53,409 nucleotides of DNA from DATHGT01 sp035317605. GTDB lineage: Bacteria > Methylomirabilota > Methylomirabilia > Rokubacteriales > CSP1-6. The translations under genes and the position numbers were made by a program. The stretch spans positions 1 to 53,409 of the forward strand of contig DATHGT010000265.1 in assembly GCA_035317605.1 (NCBI GenBank), in the 5' to 3' direction. The notes under the pieces are model-generated. The model was given only the letters and a program-made list of their open reading frames with translations. It was not told the DNA's origin and did not search any database. Below are positions 32,691 to 41,600 of the stretch, one piece after another; position 1 is the first letter of the stretch, and each line of letters starts with the position of its first letter.

Positions 32691-33629
32691 TCACGCGTTG
32701 CGGTGGGCGCCCCGCCCCAGCATGCGGTAGCCCCTGATCAGCTCGCGAATGCCCTCGCCCAGCGTGCGCCGCGCCTCGAAGCCGGCCTTGCGGAAACGCT
32801 CGTTGGACACCACGTAGTTCCGCTTGTCCGGATCGCTGCCGACCTCCGAGAAGTGGACGTAGAAGCGCGGGACCTGGGCCTGGATGGCGCGGGCCAGCTC
32901 CGCCTTGGACACGTTGGCCTCGTCGAGGCCGGCGTTGTAGGCGCGCCCGATCATCTCGCCGGCGTGCTCGAGACAGTAGGCGAAGCCGTCGGCCACGTCG
33001 CGGACGTGGATGAAGTTCCGCTTGAAGTCCTTCTCGAAGATCACGAGATAGCCGTCGGTGACCGCCGCGTAGACGAAGTGGTTGACCAGCAGGTCCAGCC
33101 GCATGCGCGGCGACATGCCGAAGACCGTGGCCAGCCGGAGCGTGATCACGTTGGGGCTCGCGAGCAGCTCGGCCTCGGCCTCGACCTTGTCGCGGCCGTA
33201 GAGCGACACCGGGGCGAGCGGGCTGTCCTCGGTGCACGCGATGTCCCCCGTCGTGGTCCCGTAGCCGCTGTTGGTGGTGGGGAACACCACGAGCTGGTCC
33301 GGGCTCCGCAGCCGGTTGAGCAGGCGGATGGCGTCGAGGTTGACCGACGTCGCCAGCCGCGGGTCCCGGTCGCAGGCCGGCGCGCCGACGATGGCGGCGA
33401 GCGGAATGATCGCGTCGGCCTCGCGCACCAGCGGCCCGAGGTGACGCTCGTCGCGCGCGTCGCCGAAGACGAAGTCGAAGCCGGGATGCGCGCACAGGTG
33501 AAAGAGGCTGTGCTGGCCGTACATCAGGTTGTCGAGCACGGTGACGCGATGCCCGGCGGCCAGGAGGTGCTCGCAGAGGATGGAGCCCAGGTAGCCGGCC
33601 CCGCCCGTCACGAGAATGCGTGAGTTCAT
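32691..33629 (-). CDS. NAD-dependent epimerase/dehydratase (extended SDR)
   Basis: 312 residues. The Rossmann motif is RILVTGGAGYLGSILCEHLL; VVFPTTNSGYG and the catalytic PVSLYGRDKVEAEAELL (Tyr-x3-Lys) follow. KRNFIHVRDVADGFAYCLEH and YNAGLDEANVSKAELA are typical of sugar-nucleotide SDRs, close to the UDP/GDP-sugar 4-epimerase and reductase group. It is the first gene after the promoter at 33683-33711 and so leads the nucleotide-sugar module (SDR, kinase, SDR, E1 alpha, E1 beta, ColD-like). The reaction is likely an epimerisation or keto reduction on the same sugar. The ATG is well supported by the family N-terminus. Confidence 0.86.
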   Translation of the reverse strand: MNSRILVTGGAGYLGSILCEHLLAAGHRVTVLDNLMYGQHSLFHLCAHPGFDFVFGDARDERHLGPLVREADAIIPLAAIVGAPACDRDPRLATSVNLDAIRLLNRLRSPDQLVVFPTTNSGYGTTTGDIACTEDSPLAPVSLYGRDKVEAEAELLASPNVITLRLATVFGMSPRMRLDLLVNHFVYAAVTDGYLVIFEKDFKRNFIHVRDVADGFAYCLEHAGEMIGRAYNAGLDEANVSKAELARAIQAQVPRFYVHFSEVGSDPDKRNYVVSNERFRKAGFEARRTLGEGIRELIRGYRMLGRGAHRNA

Positions 33630-33682
33630 GGAGCCTGCTCCCCGCGTGTCGATGCGCGCGACATCGTTCGTTGGACGCGATC

Positions 33683-33711
33683 AGTATAGCGACCCCACGG
33701 GCGCCGGCCAA
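33683..33711 (-). promoter_or_regulatory. Sigma70-type promoter of the nucleotide-sugar module
   Basis: On the minus strand TTGGCC (33706-33711) and TATACT (33683-33688) are separated by exactly 17 nt. The -10 box matches consensus at five of six positions. The predicted transcript start lies about 50 nt before the SDR ATG. The gap between the wzt stop and this gene, 121 nt, is the largest in the locus, which supports a new transcription unit. Confidence 0.6.
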
Positions 33712-33741
33712 AAATCGCGGGACGCGCGCGCGAGCGTCGCG
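33710..33741 (-). terminator. Rho-independent terminator after wzt
   Basis: On the minus strand CGCGACGC (33734-33741) pairs with GCGTCCCGCG (33716-33725), giving 8 bp with a 2-nt bulge and an 8-nt GC-rich loop, followed by A and a run of five T (33710-33714). It begins 9 nt after the wzt stop. The last two T are also the first bases of the -35 box of the next promoter. Confidence 0.55.
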
Positions 33742-33750
33742 CCAAGTTTG

Positions 33751-35049
33751 TCATTCGGGAAGCCCGACGCCGGCGAGCGGCGAGGGCTCGGCGAGTGGGA
33801 GCGGCCGGGGCAGGCGCCACACGCTCCGGCCGTTGACGTAGCCCGTGTTCGTGGCCGCCGGCACGGCCCCATCCGGGTCGAACGCGAGCACCTCCAGGTG
33901 AAGCGACTCCACGAACAGCACGTTGCGCATCGAGAGGCGGCCGCGGTCGGCTCCGATGTGCAAGCGGTAGAGTCCGGGTCGGAGCGTGTTGTCGACCTCG
34001 AAATCGACCGCGTACCGTCCGGGCGCCAATTCCCAACGCCCGGCCCCACCGTCGTCCTGGTGAACGGTGAAGATGCTGACGCCCTCCGGGGTGCGAAGGC
34101 TCACCCCGAACGACACGTCCTCCACGGGGGCGAGGACCTCGAACTCCAGGCCCAGCCGGATCCTTTCGGTCCAGTGCACGACGAAGCGGCCGGCCACGCC
34201 GTTCTGGAGGCTCACCCGCAGCAGACGGATCTCGTGGACGCCCCCGACGTGGTCGGCCACGGCGATCTCCTGATCGGCGGAGGTCACCGCGTGGCTCGCC
34301 AGGTATTCCTCGACGACGTCCCCGGCGGGACCGAGGCGCGCCAGTCGGCCCGCCTCGAGCAAGAGCGCGCGCTGGCACAGGGCCCGCACCGTGCCCAGGT
34401 TGTGGCTCACGAGCAGCACCGTCCGTCCGTCGCGGGCCACCCGCTCCATCCGCCCGATGCACTTGCGCTGGAACTCGATGTCGCCGACGGCCAGCACCTC
34501 GTCGACGAGCAGGATTTCGGGCTGGAGATGAGCGGCCACGGCGAAGGCCAGCCGGACGCGCATGCCGCTCGAGTAGTGCTTCACCGGGGTGTCGATGAAC
34601 CGCTCCACGCCGGAGAACTCGACGATCTCGTCCAGCCTGGCCGCCACTTCGGCGCGGGCCATGCCGAGGATCACCCCGTTCAGGAACACGTTCTCCCGCC
34701 CGGTCAGCTCGGGGCTGAAGCCGGTCCCGATCTCCAGCAGCGCGCCGACCCGTCCACGGATCTCCACGCGTCCGAGGGTCGGCGGCGTGATCCGCGACAG
34801 GATCTTCAGGAGTGTGCTCTTGCCGGCGCCGTTGCGGCCGATGACGCCGATGACCTCACCCTCGCTGATCTCGAACGACACGTCGCGCAGCGCCCACAGC
34901 GTCTCGCGCTCGGTCTCGGGGTGGCGCCACCGGCTGAACGGCCGTATCACCGCCGAGACCAGCGCTTCGCGAAGCGTCTGGTACCCGCCTCGATGGACGC
35001 CGAGCCGATATCGTTTCCCGACGCCCTCGGCCCGGATGACCACGCTCAT
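33751..35049 (-). CDS. wzt: Polysaccharide ABC exporter ATP-binding protein with C-terminal glycan-binding domain
   Basis: 432 residues. Residues 1-250 are the nucleotide-binding domain of the Wzt/TagH type: GEVIGVIGRNGAGKSTLLK (Walker A), GFSPELTGRENVFLNG, the ABC signature in VKHYSSGMRVRLAFAVA and EILLVDEVLAVGD (Walker B). Residues about 270-432 form a beta-rich extension. In O9a-type Wzt such a domain binds the modified chain end and licenses export. The presence here of methyltransferases that could cap the chain fits that mechanism. It pairs with Wzm directly upstream through an ATGA overlap and is followed by a terminator. Confidence 0.9.
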   Translation of the reverse strand: MSVVIRAEGVGKRYRLGVHRGGYQTLREALVSAVIRPFSRWRHPETERETLWALRDVSFEISEGEVIGVIGRNGAGKSTLLKILSRITPPTLGRVEIRGRVGALLEIGTGFSPELTGRENVFLNGVILGMARAEVAARLDEIVEFSGVERFIDTPVKHYSSGMRVRLAFAVAAHLQPEILLVDEVLAVGDIEFQRKCIGRMERVARDGRTVLLVSHNLGTVRALCQRALLLEAGRLARLGPAGDVVEEYLASHAVTSADQEIAVADHVGGVHEIRLLRVSLQNGVAGRFVVHWTERIRLGLEFEVLAPVEDVSFGVSLRTPEGVSIFTVHQDDGGAGRWELAPGRYAVDFEVDNTLRPGLYRLHIGADRGRLSMRNVLFVESLHLEVLAFDPDGAVPAATNTGYVNGRSVWRLPRPLPLAEPSPLAGVGLPE

Positions 35050-35894
35050 ACGACGTCGGCGAACGTCCGCTCGAGGCGGGCGAAGTAGCGCAGGCCGCCC
35101 ACGAGCAAGATCAGCGTCGCCGCCGATGAGGCGACCACCAGGGTCAGCGGCATGCCGGTTCCCCCCAGCAGAGCCCAGCGGAACCCTTCGATCACCCCGG
35201 CCATGGGATTCAGCCCGTAGAGCCAGCGCCAGCGCTCGGGCACGAGGCTCGCGGGATACGCGACCGGGCTCGCGAAGAGCCAGAGGTTCGTGAGGAACGG
35301 CAGCGCGTACCGCACGTCGCGGTAGCGCACGTTGCAGGCGGCCAGCCACACGCCGACCGTGACCGCGGCCACCGAGGCGAGCGCCACGAAGAGCGGGAGG
35401 GCGAGGACCGCCGGGCCGGGCACGAGGCCGTACCACAGCATCATGGCCAGGAGCACGGTGAAGGCGACCGCGAAATCGACCAGCCCGACGCCGAGGGGCG
35501 CCAGCACCAGGAGCAGGCGCGGGAAGTACACCTTGGTCACGAGGTCCTGGTGCGTGACGAGGCTCTGGCTCGACTGGCTGACCACGTGGGCGAACAGCAT
35601 CCACGGCAGGAGGGCCGCGTACGTGAACACCGGATAGGGCAGGCCGTCGGACGGCAGGCCGCCCAGCCGGCCGAAGAACACGGTGAACACGACCATGGTG
35701 AGCAGCGGCTGCAGCAACGCCCACCCGGCGCCGAGGAGCGTCTGCTTGTAGCGGAGCTTCAGGTCCTTCCAGGCCAGGAAGTAGAGCAGCTCGCGGTACG
35801 CCCAGATCTCGCGGACGTCCGAGATCCGCCAGCCCACCGAGGGCACGATGACCACGGGCTTCACGGGAGCATCTCGGAGGATCGTGGCGCTCAC
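35046..35894 (-). CDS. wzm: Polysaccharide ABC exporter permease
   Basis: 282 residues, ABC-2 type. After a cytoplasmic N-terminus it has YRELLYFLAWKDLKLRYKQT and LLGAGWALLQPLLTMVVFTV, diagnostic of Wzm/KpsM/TagG permeases, and about six transmembrane helices. CNVRYRDVRYALPFLTNLWL and YPASLVPERWRWLYGLNPM are the conserved second-half motifs. With Wzt it would move the undecaprenyl-linked glycan to the periplasmic side of the inner membrane. The GTG start overlaps the stop of the FkbM gene (GTGA). An ATG at VKPVV is not present, so the GTG is the best start. Confidence 0.9.
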   Translation of the reverse strand: MSATILRDAPVKPVVIVPSVGWRISDVREIWAYRELLYFLAWKDLKLRYKQTLLGAGWALLQPLLTMVVFTVFFGRLGGLPSDGLPYPVFTYAALLPWMLFAHVVSQSSQSLVTHQDLVTKVYFPRLLLVLAPLGVGLVDFAVAFTVLLAMMLWYGLVPGPAVLALPLFVALASVAAVTVGVWLAACNVRYRDVRYALPFLTNLWLFASPVAYPASLVPERWRWLYGLNPMAGVIEGFRWALLGGTGMPLTLVVASSAATLILLVGGLRYFARLERTFADVV

Positions 35895-36814
35895 GCCCGG
35901 ATCACTCCCCGCGCGGCGAGGCTCGCTCCGGACGGCGCGGGCACCGCCAGCACGTTGTAGAAATCCAGGGCCGGCGGCGGGGCGCCCAGCTCGCGCAGCG
36001 GCAAGGGACCGATGTAGAACAATCGGTATCCCCACCCGGCCAGCCGATCTCGCAGGTCGGCCTCCGTGTAGCCGAAGGCCACGGTGTTGATGGAGAACTC
36101 GAGCAGCATCAGCGGCCGGCCGCGCGCGATCAGTCGGGCGCCCCCCTCCAGGACGAGCAGCTCCGCGCCCTCCACGTCCGCCTTGAGCACGTCGAGACGG
36201 GCCAGCGAATGGGCGGCCGCGTAGTCGTCGAGGGTGTCCACCGCGACGTCGCGCTGGCGGCCGCGCGTGCAGACCGTCTGGCGCAGCGAGTTGCCGCCGA
36301 CGTTCGACACGTCGGCCAGGAAGAGTGGCGCCCGGCCCCGCTCGCGGGCGAGGGCCGCCTGGGTGCACACGACGTTGGCGCAGCGGTTGAGCCGGACGTT
36401 CGTCGTGAGTTGCGAGAAGGTCTGCGGATCCGGCTCGAAAGCATGGACGGAGCCGGTGGGCCCGACGAGCGGCGAGGCGATGATCGCGTACTGGCCGACG
36501 TGGGAGCCCGCGTCGACCACGACCATTCCCGGCGCCAGGATCGCCCGCCACACCGCCACCGTGTCGGGCTCGTAGGCGCCGTGGCGCGCGATCTCGCCGC
36601 CGACCGCATCGAGGGGATCCACCTCGATCGGCTGGCCGGTGACCAGCGACACCCGCTTGCGCATCCGATAGCCGAGACGCGACCTCAAGCGAGAGAACAG
36701 CGGATGCTCGCGGCGCGGATATCGCACGTAGGTCTCGCCCCACAGCCGCACGGCGAGCCCGGGCACGCCCGGGATGCGGGTCACCGCGTCGCCGACGAGC
36801 GACCGCCACCTCAC
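35891..36814 (-). CDS. FkbM-family methyltransferase
   Basis: 307 residues. The FkbM family motif I is MVVVDAGSHVGQYAIIASPL, followed by GSVHAFEPDPQTFSQLTTNV, VAVDTLDDYAA and LDVLKADVEGAELLVLEGG. These are typical of SAM-dependent O-methyltransferases of secondary metabolism and surface glycans. The start chosen is GTG at 36814, which overlaps the stop of the phosphatase gene (GTGA); the longer open frame continues into that gene as a shadow. Placed beside Wzm/Wzt, it could provide a terminal or side-chain O-methyl group. The acceptor is unknown. Confidence 0.85.
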   Translation of the reverse strand: MRWRSLVGDAVTRIPGVPGLAVRLWGETYVRYPRREHPLFSRLRSRLGYRMRKRVSLVTGQPIEVDPLDAVGGEIARHGAYEPDTVAVWRAILAPGMVVVDAGSHVGQYAIIASPLVGPTGSVHAFEPDPQTFSQLTTNVRLNRCANVVCTQAALARERGRAPLFLADVSNVGGNSLRQTVCTRGRQRDVAVDTLDDYAAAHSLARLDVLKADVEGAELLVLEGGARLIARGRPLMLLEFSINTVAFGYTEADLRDRLAGWGYRLFYIGPLPLRELGAPPPALDFYNVLAVPAPSGASLAARGVIRA

Positions 36815-37368
36815 CCTGGACCCGGCGTCCGGCCACCGTGCTCTTCCACGAAGGCGCGGTAGACGGCGTCCCATACCCCTTGGGCACGCAGCAACAGCTC
36901 CACGCACTCACGCACGGCTCCGTGACCGCCCGCGGCCTTCGTCACCACGTGCGCGAGCTTCTTCACGTCCGTCACGGCGTCGGCCACCGTCACGGCCAGG
37001 CCCGCCCGCTGGAGCGCGGGGAGATCGAGGAGGTCGTCGCCGATGTAGGCGAGCGCGTCGGCGGACATCCCGTGCTCCGCCAGCAGCGCGTCGACCACGT
37101 CGCCCTTTCGCCGGGCGCCCAGCACCACCTTTCCCACGCCGAGCTTCTCGCCGCGCGCCTTGGCGATGGGACTCGTCTCGCCGGTGACCAGGGCCGTCCG
37201 GAGGCCGGCGCGATGGGCGAGGGCCAGGCCGATGCCGTCGTGGGTGTGGAACATCTTCAGCTCCTCGCCGCGGTCGGACAGGACCATCCGGCCGTCGGTG
37301 AGCACGCCGTCCACGTCCATCACGAGCAGACGGATCTTTCGCGCCCGCGCCGCCACGTCGCGCTTCAT
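36811..37368 (-). CDS. kdsC: KDO-8-phosphate phosphatase-like HAD-IIIA hydrolase
   Basis: 185 residues, the usual KdsC length. HAD motif I is LLVMDVDGVLTDGRMVLSDR with both catalytic Asp residues (about 17 and 19), motif II is TALVTGETSP and motif III is AYIGDDLLDLPAL. LKMFHTHDGIGLALAHRAGL is typical of KdsC/NeuA-type C0 HADs, which act as tetramers without a cap. The usual reaction removes phosphate from 3-deoxy-D-manno-octulosonate 8-phosphate for lipid A-core synthesis. The position in a glycan operon also permits another 2-keto-3-deoxy or heptose phosphate substrate. ATGA overlaps couple it with the ligase gene upstream and a GTGA with the FkbM gene. Confidence 0.84.
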   Translation of the reverse strand: MKRDVAARARKIRLLVMDVDGVLTDGRMVLSDRGEELKMFHTHDGIGLALAHRAGLRTALVTGETSPIAKARGEKLGVGKVVLGARRKGDVVDALLAEHGMSADALAYIGDDLLDLPALQRAGLAVTVADAVTDVKKLAHVVTKAAGGHGAVRECVELLLRAQGVWDAVYRAFVEEHGGRTPGPG

Positions 37369-38693
37369 ACCGAGTTCCGCAACACCCGCAGGGGCGGACG
37401 CGCCGGCTCGGGAGCGGGCGCCTGCTGGGCGAGCAGCGGCAGCGCGACGACCACGGCCATGAAGAACCAGAACGGTTCCATGATGCGGATGATGATGAAG
37501 GTGTTCGACCCGAAGGCGTGGACGAGGATGCCGACGGTCCCGGCCAGGAATCCGATGACGACGCCGCGGTCGTCGGAATCCCGCAGGAGGGACAGCGAGT
37601 CACCCGCGCTCCGGAGGACGCTGATCACCAGCCACGCGAACGCCGCGAAGCCCACGATGCCGGTTTCCACGAGCGTCCGGAAGTACTGGGCGTCCAGGAA
37701 GTGGAACCCGGTGACCCCGTAGCCCAGGATCGGCCGTCGCATCCAGCCCCTGACCGCGTTCTGCATGGCGTGGAGGCGCTCGGAGGTCGAGGGATCGAGG
37801 GCGACCGTGCCGACGCGCACGGTGGCCTGCCCCGCCTCGGGCTTGAAGGTGTAGGCGATCCGTTCCTTCACGGACTTCGGCGCGAGGTCGGTGAGGAGCA
37901 AGGGGGAGAGCAGCAGGCAGAAGCCGAGCAGCACGATCAGCAGCCGGCGGTTGCGGGACAGCAGGGCGAGGGTGAGCGACATGGGCACCACCCCGAGGTA
38001 GGACGCGCGCGACAGCGTGAACGTGAAGGGCACGGCCAGGAGGCCCGTCAGCCCGAGGCTCCACAGGCGCACCCGCATGTGCTGGGTCTCCAGGGCGAGG
38101 CCGGCGAGGATGCCGATCATCAGCAGCAGGTACCCGCCGAACGTGTTCGGCTCGCCCGCCTCGCCCTCGAACGGCGCCGACACCCGCTGGCCGCTCGGGA
38201 TCTGCGCGAGCCCGATGAGGCTGACGATGCCGGCCGTGAGGAAGGCGGCCATCATGAGGCGCCAAGCCTGGTCGCGGTCGCGCAGGTTGTTGAGCGTCAT
38301 GTAGAAGACCACGAAGTACTCGACGTACTTCAGCACGTAGAACCAGCCGGCCGAGGTGCGGACGGTGCCGGTCAGCACGCCCACGATCGTGGCCAGCAGC
38401 GTGGCGGCGACGTAGGCCACGATCGGCAGGTTCAGCCGGCTCTTGATGGCCAGGCCCAGCTCCTTGTTCATCGCCATCTTCGCCAGCCAGCTGAGGCCGA
38501 TCACCACCAGCAACAGGTCTTCGAGCCGGATCACCACCCCGCGTCCCTCGGCGAAGCTCCGAGGCCCGCTGCCGAACTCCGGAGACAGCAGCATGGAGAA
38601 GAGCACGAGATAGAGGCCGGCCTCGGTCCGGATGAACATCAGGACGAAGACGGCGAAGGCGGCGGTGACCGCCACCAGGTGCTGGAGCGGCAT
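37365..38693 (-). CDS. O-antigen ligase/polymerase family membrane protein (Wzy/WaaL)
   Basis: 442 residues with about eleven hydrophobic helices. The large periplasmic loop between later helices contains the Wzy_C-type pattern RPILGYGVTGFHFLDAQYFR followed by TLVETGIVGFAAFAWLVI, as in O-antigen ligases and polymerases. It would polymerise repeat units or ligate the glycan to a lipid or protein acceptor in the periplasm. WaaL and Wzy cannot be told apart by eye. The ATG start lies 3 nt from the wzc stop. No second member of the family is in the window. Confidence 0.83.
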   Translation of the reverse strand: MPLQHLVAVTAAFAVFVLMFIRTEAGLYLVLFSMLLSPEFGSGPRSFAEGRGVVIRLEDLLLVVIGLSWLAKMAMNKELGLAIKSRLNLPIVAYVAATLLATIVGVLTGTVRTSAGWFYVLKYVEYFVVFYMTLNNLRDRDQAWRLMMAAFLTAGIVSLIGLAQIPSGQRVSAPFEGEAGEPNTFGGYLLLMIGILAGLALETQHMRVRLWSLGLTGLLAVPFTFTLSRASYLGVVPMSLTLALLSRNRRLLIVLLGFCLLLSPLLLTDLAPKSVKERIAYTFKPEAGQATVRVGTVALDPSTSERLHAMQNAVRGWMRRPILGYGVTGFHFLDAQYFRTLVETGIVGFAAFAWLVISVLRSAGDSLSLLRDSDDRGVVIGFLAGTVGILVHAFGSNTFIIIRIMEPFWFFMAVVVALPLLAQQAPAPEPARPPLRVLRNSV

Positions 38694-38696
38694 GGC

Positions 38697-41600
38697 TTAC
38701 TTGGCGCGGACCACGCGGTTGGGCAGGCTGAGCCGCGCCAGCTCGGCGGCCTTGCCCTCGGCTTCCTCCCGAGAGGCGAAGTTGCCGTGCCTGATCACGA
38801 ACGTCTGGGCCTGGCCGGGCTGGGCCGCCACGCGGACCTGGTGACCTTTGGTTCTCAGGCTCTCGGCGAGCTGGACGGCCGCGCGCAGGAGCATCGGCTC
38901 GCCGACCCGCACGGCGAGCCCATCGCTGCCGCTGACGCCCAAGCCGTCGGGGAACCCTTGCTCGCGCAGCGTGGCCACGAGGGTCTGCGCCTCTCGCGAG
39001 TCCGGCACGCGCTCGATCAGGACCACGTAGAGCGCGCTGCCCGCCTGCTGCCGGAACCGCACGGTCTGATGGCCGGCTTCGTTCAGCTGGCGCTCGGTCC
39101 TCTCGGCCTCGGCGGCGGTGAGGAAGGGGCCGAACTCCACGGCAAACCTCGAGCCCTGGGACACGGCCACCGGCTCCTTGCCGGCCGTGCCCTGCGATGG
39201 AGCCTCACGCGCGGCGGACTCCCGCGCGGCGGCGACGGGCGCGCTCGGCGCATCCTGCTTCGGAGCCACGGGTGACGTCGCTGCGGGAGGTGTCGCCACC
39301 GGAGACGTTGCCGCGGGAGGTGTCGCCAAGGAGGACGTTGCTGGAGACGACGTTGTCGGCGCCGACCCGGGAGCCTTCTCGGCATCCCGCCCGGTCTCGG
39401 CCGCGCGACCCTGGGGAGCGCGGGGCCGGCCCTCGGGGGAAAACCATCCCAGGTGCCGCGCGGTGATTCCGAAGATCACCGCGAGGAGCAAGAGCACGAC
39501 GAGCACGCCCCCGATGACGTCGGTGTACTTCCCGAGGCGAGACCGACGCGGCTGCCCGAAATCGTCCAGAACGACGGCCTCGACCGGGGGCTCGGCGGGA
39601 GTCTCCTTGCGGACCATGGAAGCCGCCGCCGTTCGTCCACGCAGGCGGCCCCAGAGGCGCGCGAACCGTCCGGGCGGGCGGGTGCCGGGCTCCTCGCCGT
39701 AGTAGTGCGTGTAGTAGTGCGCGTAGGTGTAGCCCGCGATCTCCGACTGGACGTCGTTGAGGACCACGCCCAGCACCGAGGCGCGCGCGGTCTCGAGGTG
39801 GGCCTTGGCCCGCTTGAGCACCAGCCGGCCGACCTTGCCGGCCTGGTACACGAGCACGACGCCGTCGGCCTGGCCGGCCACGATCGCCGAGTCGGTGACC
39901 GGCAACACGGGCGGGGTGTCGATGAGGATGACGTCGTATTCCTCCCGCACCTCGCGCAGGAACGTCGCCATGGCCGGCGTGGACAGGAGCTCGGACGGGT
40001 TGGCGGGAATGGGTCCGGACTCGATGATGTGTAGGTTGTCCAGCCCGGGCGCGGCCATGATGTCTTCCATCTCGAACCGGCCCATGATGATGTCGGCCAC
40101 GGTCCGGATGCAGTCCCGCCAGTTGGCGTGGCCGACCAGGATGTCGGAGAGGCCCGGCTCGCGCTCGATCCCGAAGAAGCGATGGAGGCTGGGACGGCGC
40201 ATGTTCGCGCCGACGAGCAGGGTGCGCTGTCCGCTCTGGGCCATGGTGAGGGCGACGTTGACGATCGTGGTCGTCTTGCCCTCTTGCAGGGTCGGGCTCG
40301 TGAACACCAGCACCTTGCCCGCCCGCTCCATCCGGATGAACTGGAGGTTGGTGCGGATGGTCCGGTACGCCTCGGCCACCGGTGACTTGGGATCGAAGTG
40401 GGTGATGAGCAGGGCGTGGCTCTGGAGCAGCTCCGGCTCGATCCGGGCCAGGGCCGGCCGTCGCTCGACCAGCCGCTGCACGGTCTCCCGCACGTCGATG
40501 TGGGGCACGATGCCGACCACGGGAACCTGAAGGTAGCTCTCGACGTCCTCGATGGTCCCGATCGAGGTGTCGAGCGTCTCCTGCACGAAGGCCAGCACCA
40601 GCCCGAGCATGAGGCCGAGCAAGCCGCCGATGAAGACGGTGTTGAAGGTATCGGTCGACGGCGGCTCCGCGGGATCGGTGGCCGGGCGGACGATCGAGAC
40701 TTCCTCGACCCGCTCCGACTCCTTGATGAGGGCCTCCTGGTGCTTCGTCCGGAGCAGGGTGAGGAGATCCTCGTTGGTCTTGGCGTCGCGCTGCAGGCGC
40801 TGGAGGCCCAGCTCCACCGCCGGCACCTCGCGATTCTTCTGGAGCACGTCGCCCATCTGGCGGGAGAGGACGTCCTCGCGGTTCTTCAGCAGCGCGATCT
40901 GGGCGCCGATCTCGCGGCGCATCTCCAGCCGCACTTCGCGCATGCGGTCGCCGAGGGCCTGCAGGCGCGGATGGCGCTCGGTGACTTCCAGCGCGAGGTT
41001 GTTGTACTCGAGCAGGAGATCGACCTGAGCGGTCTGCAGCCGCTGCAGCACCGGGTTGGCGGTCTCCACGAACACGCGATCGGTGAAGCTCCCGGGATCG
41101 ATCCGGGCCAGCCGCGCCTGGGCGCCCTCCAGCTCGACCCGCTGCTGCCGCGACGTCTCCACGTTGCCGCGCAGCTGGGTGAACAGCGACAGGAGCACCG
41201 TCGACTCCGCCCCCGGCGTGATGATGGAATTCTTCTCGCGGTACGCCCACACCTGCTCTTCGGCGCCCTTGACGCGCCCCTCGGCCTCCTGCATCTGCTT
41301 CTCGATGTACTTGCGCGCTTCCGTGATCCGGCTGTTGCGGATCTGCCGGTTGTAGTCGCGGTAGCTCTCGGCGATGGTGTCGGCGATCTCTCTGGCCTCG
41401 CCCGGATTCAGCGACGTCGCGGTGATCTCGAGGATCGAGGTCCCGGCCACCCGCGTGGTCCGGACCTTTCGCCCCAGCGCGTCGAGGGCGTTGAGGTACG
41501 CGCGCGACTCCCGCAGAGGCTGTCCGGGCGGCCGCTCCGGCAGCTTGCCCATCCGGCGGAGCGCCTCCTCGAGGACCGGGTAGCTCTTGATCACCGAGCC

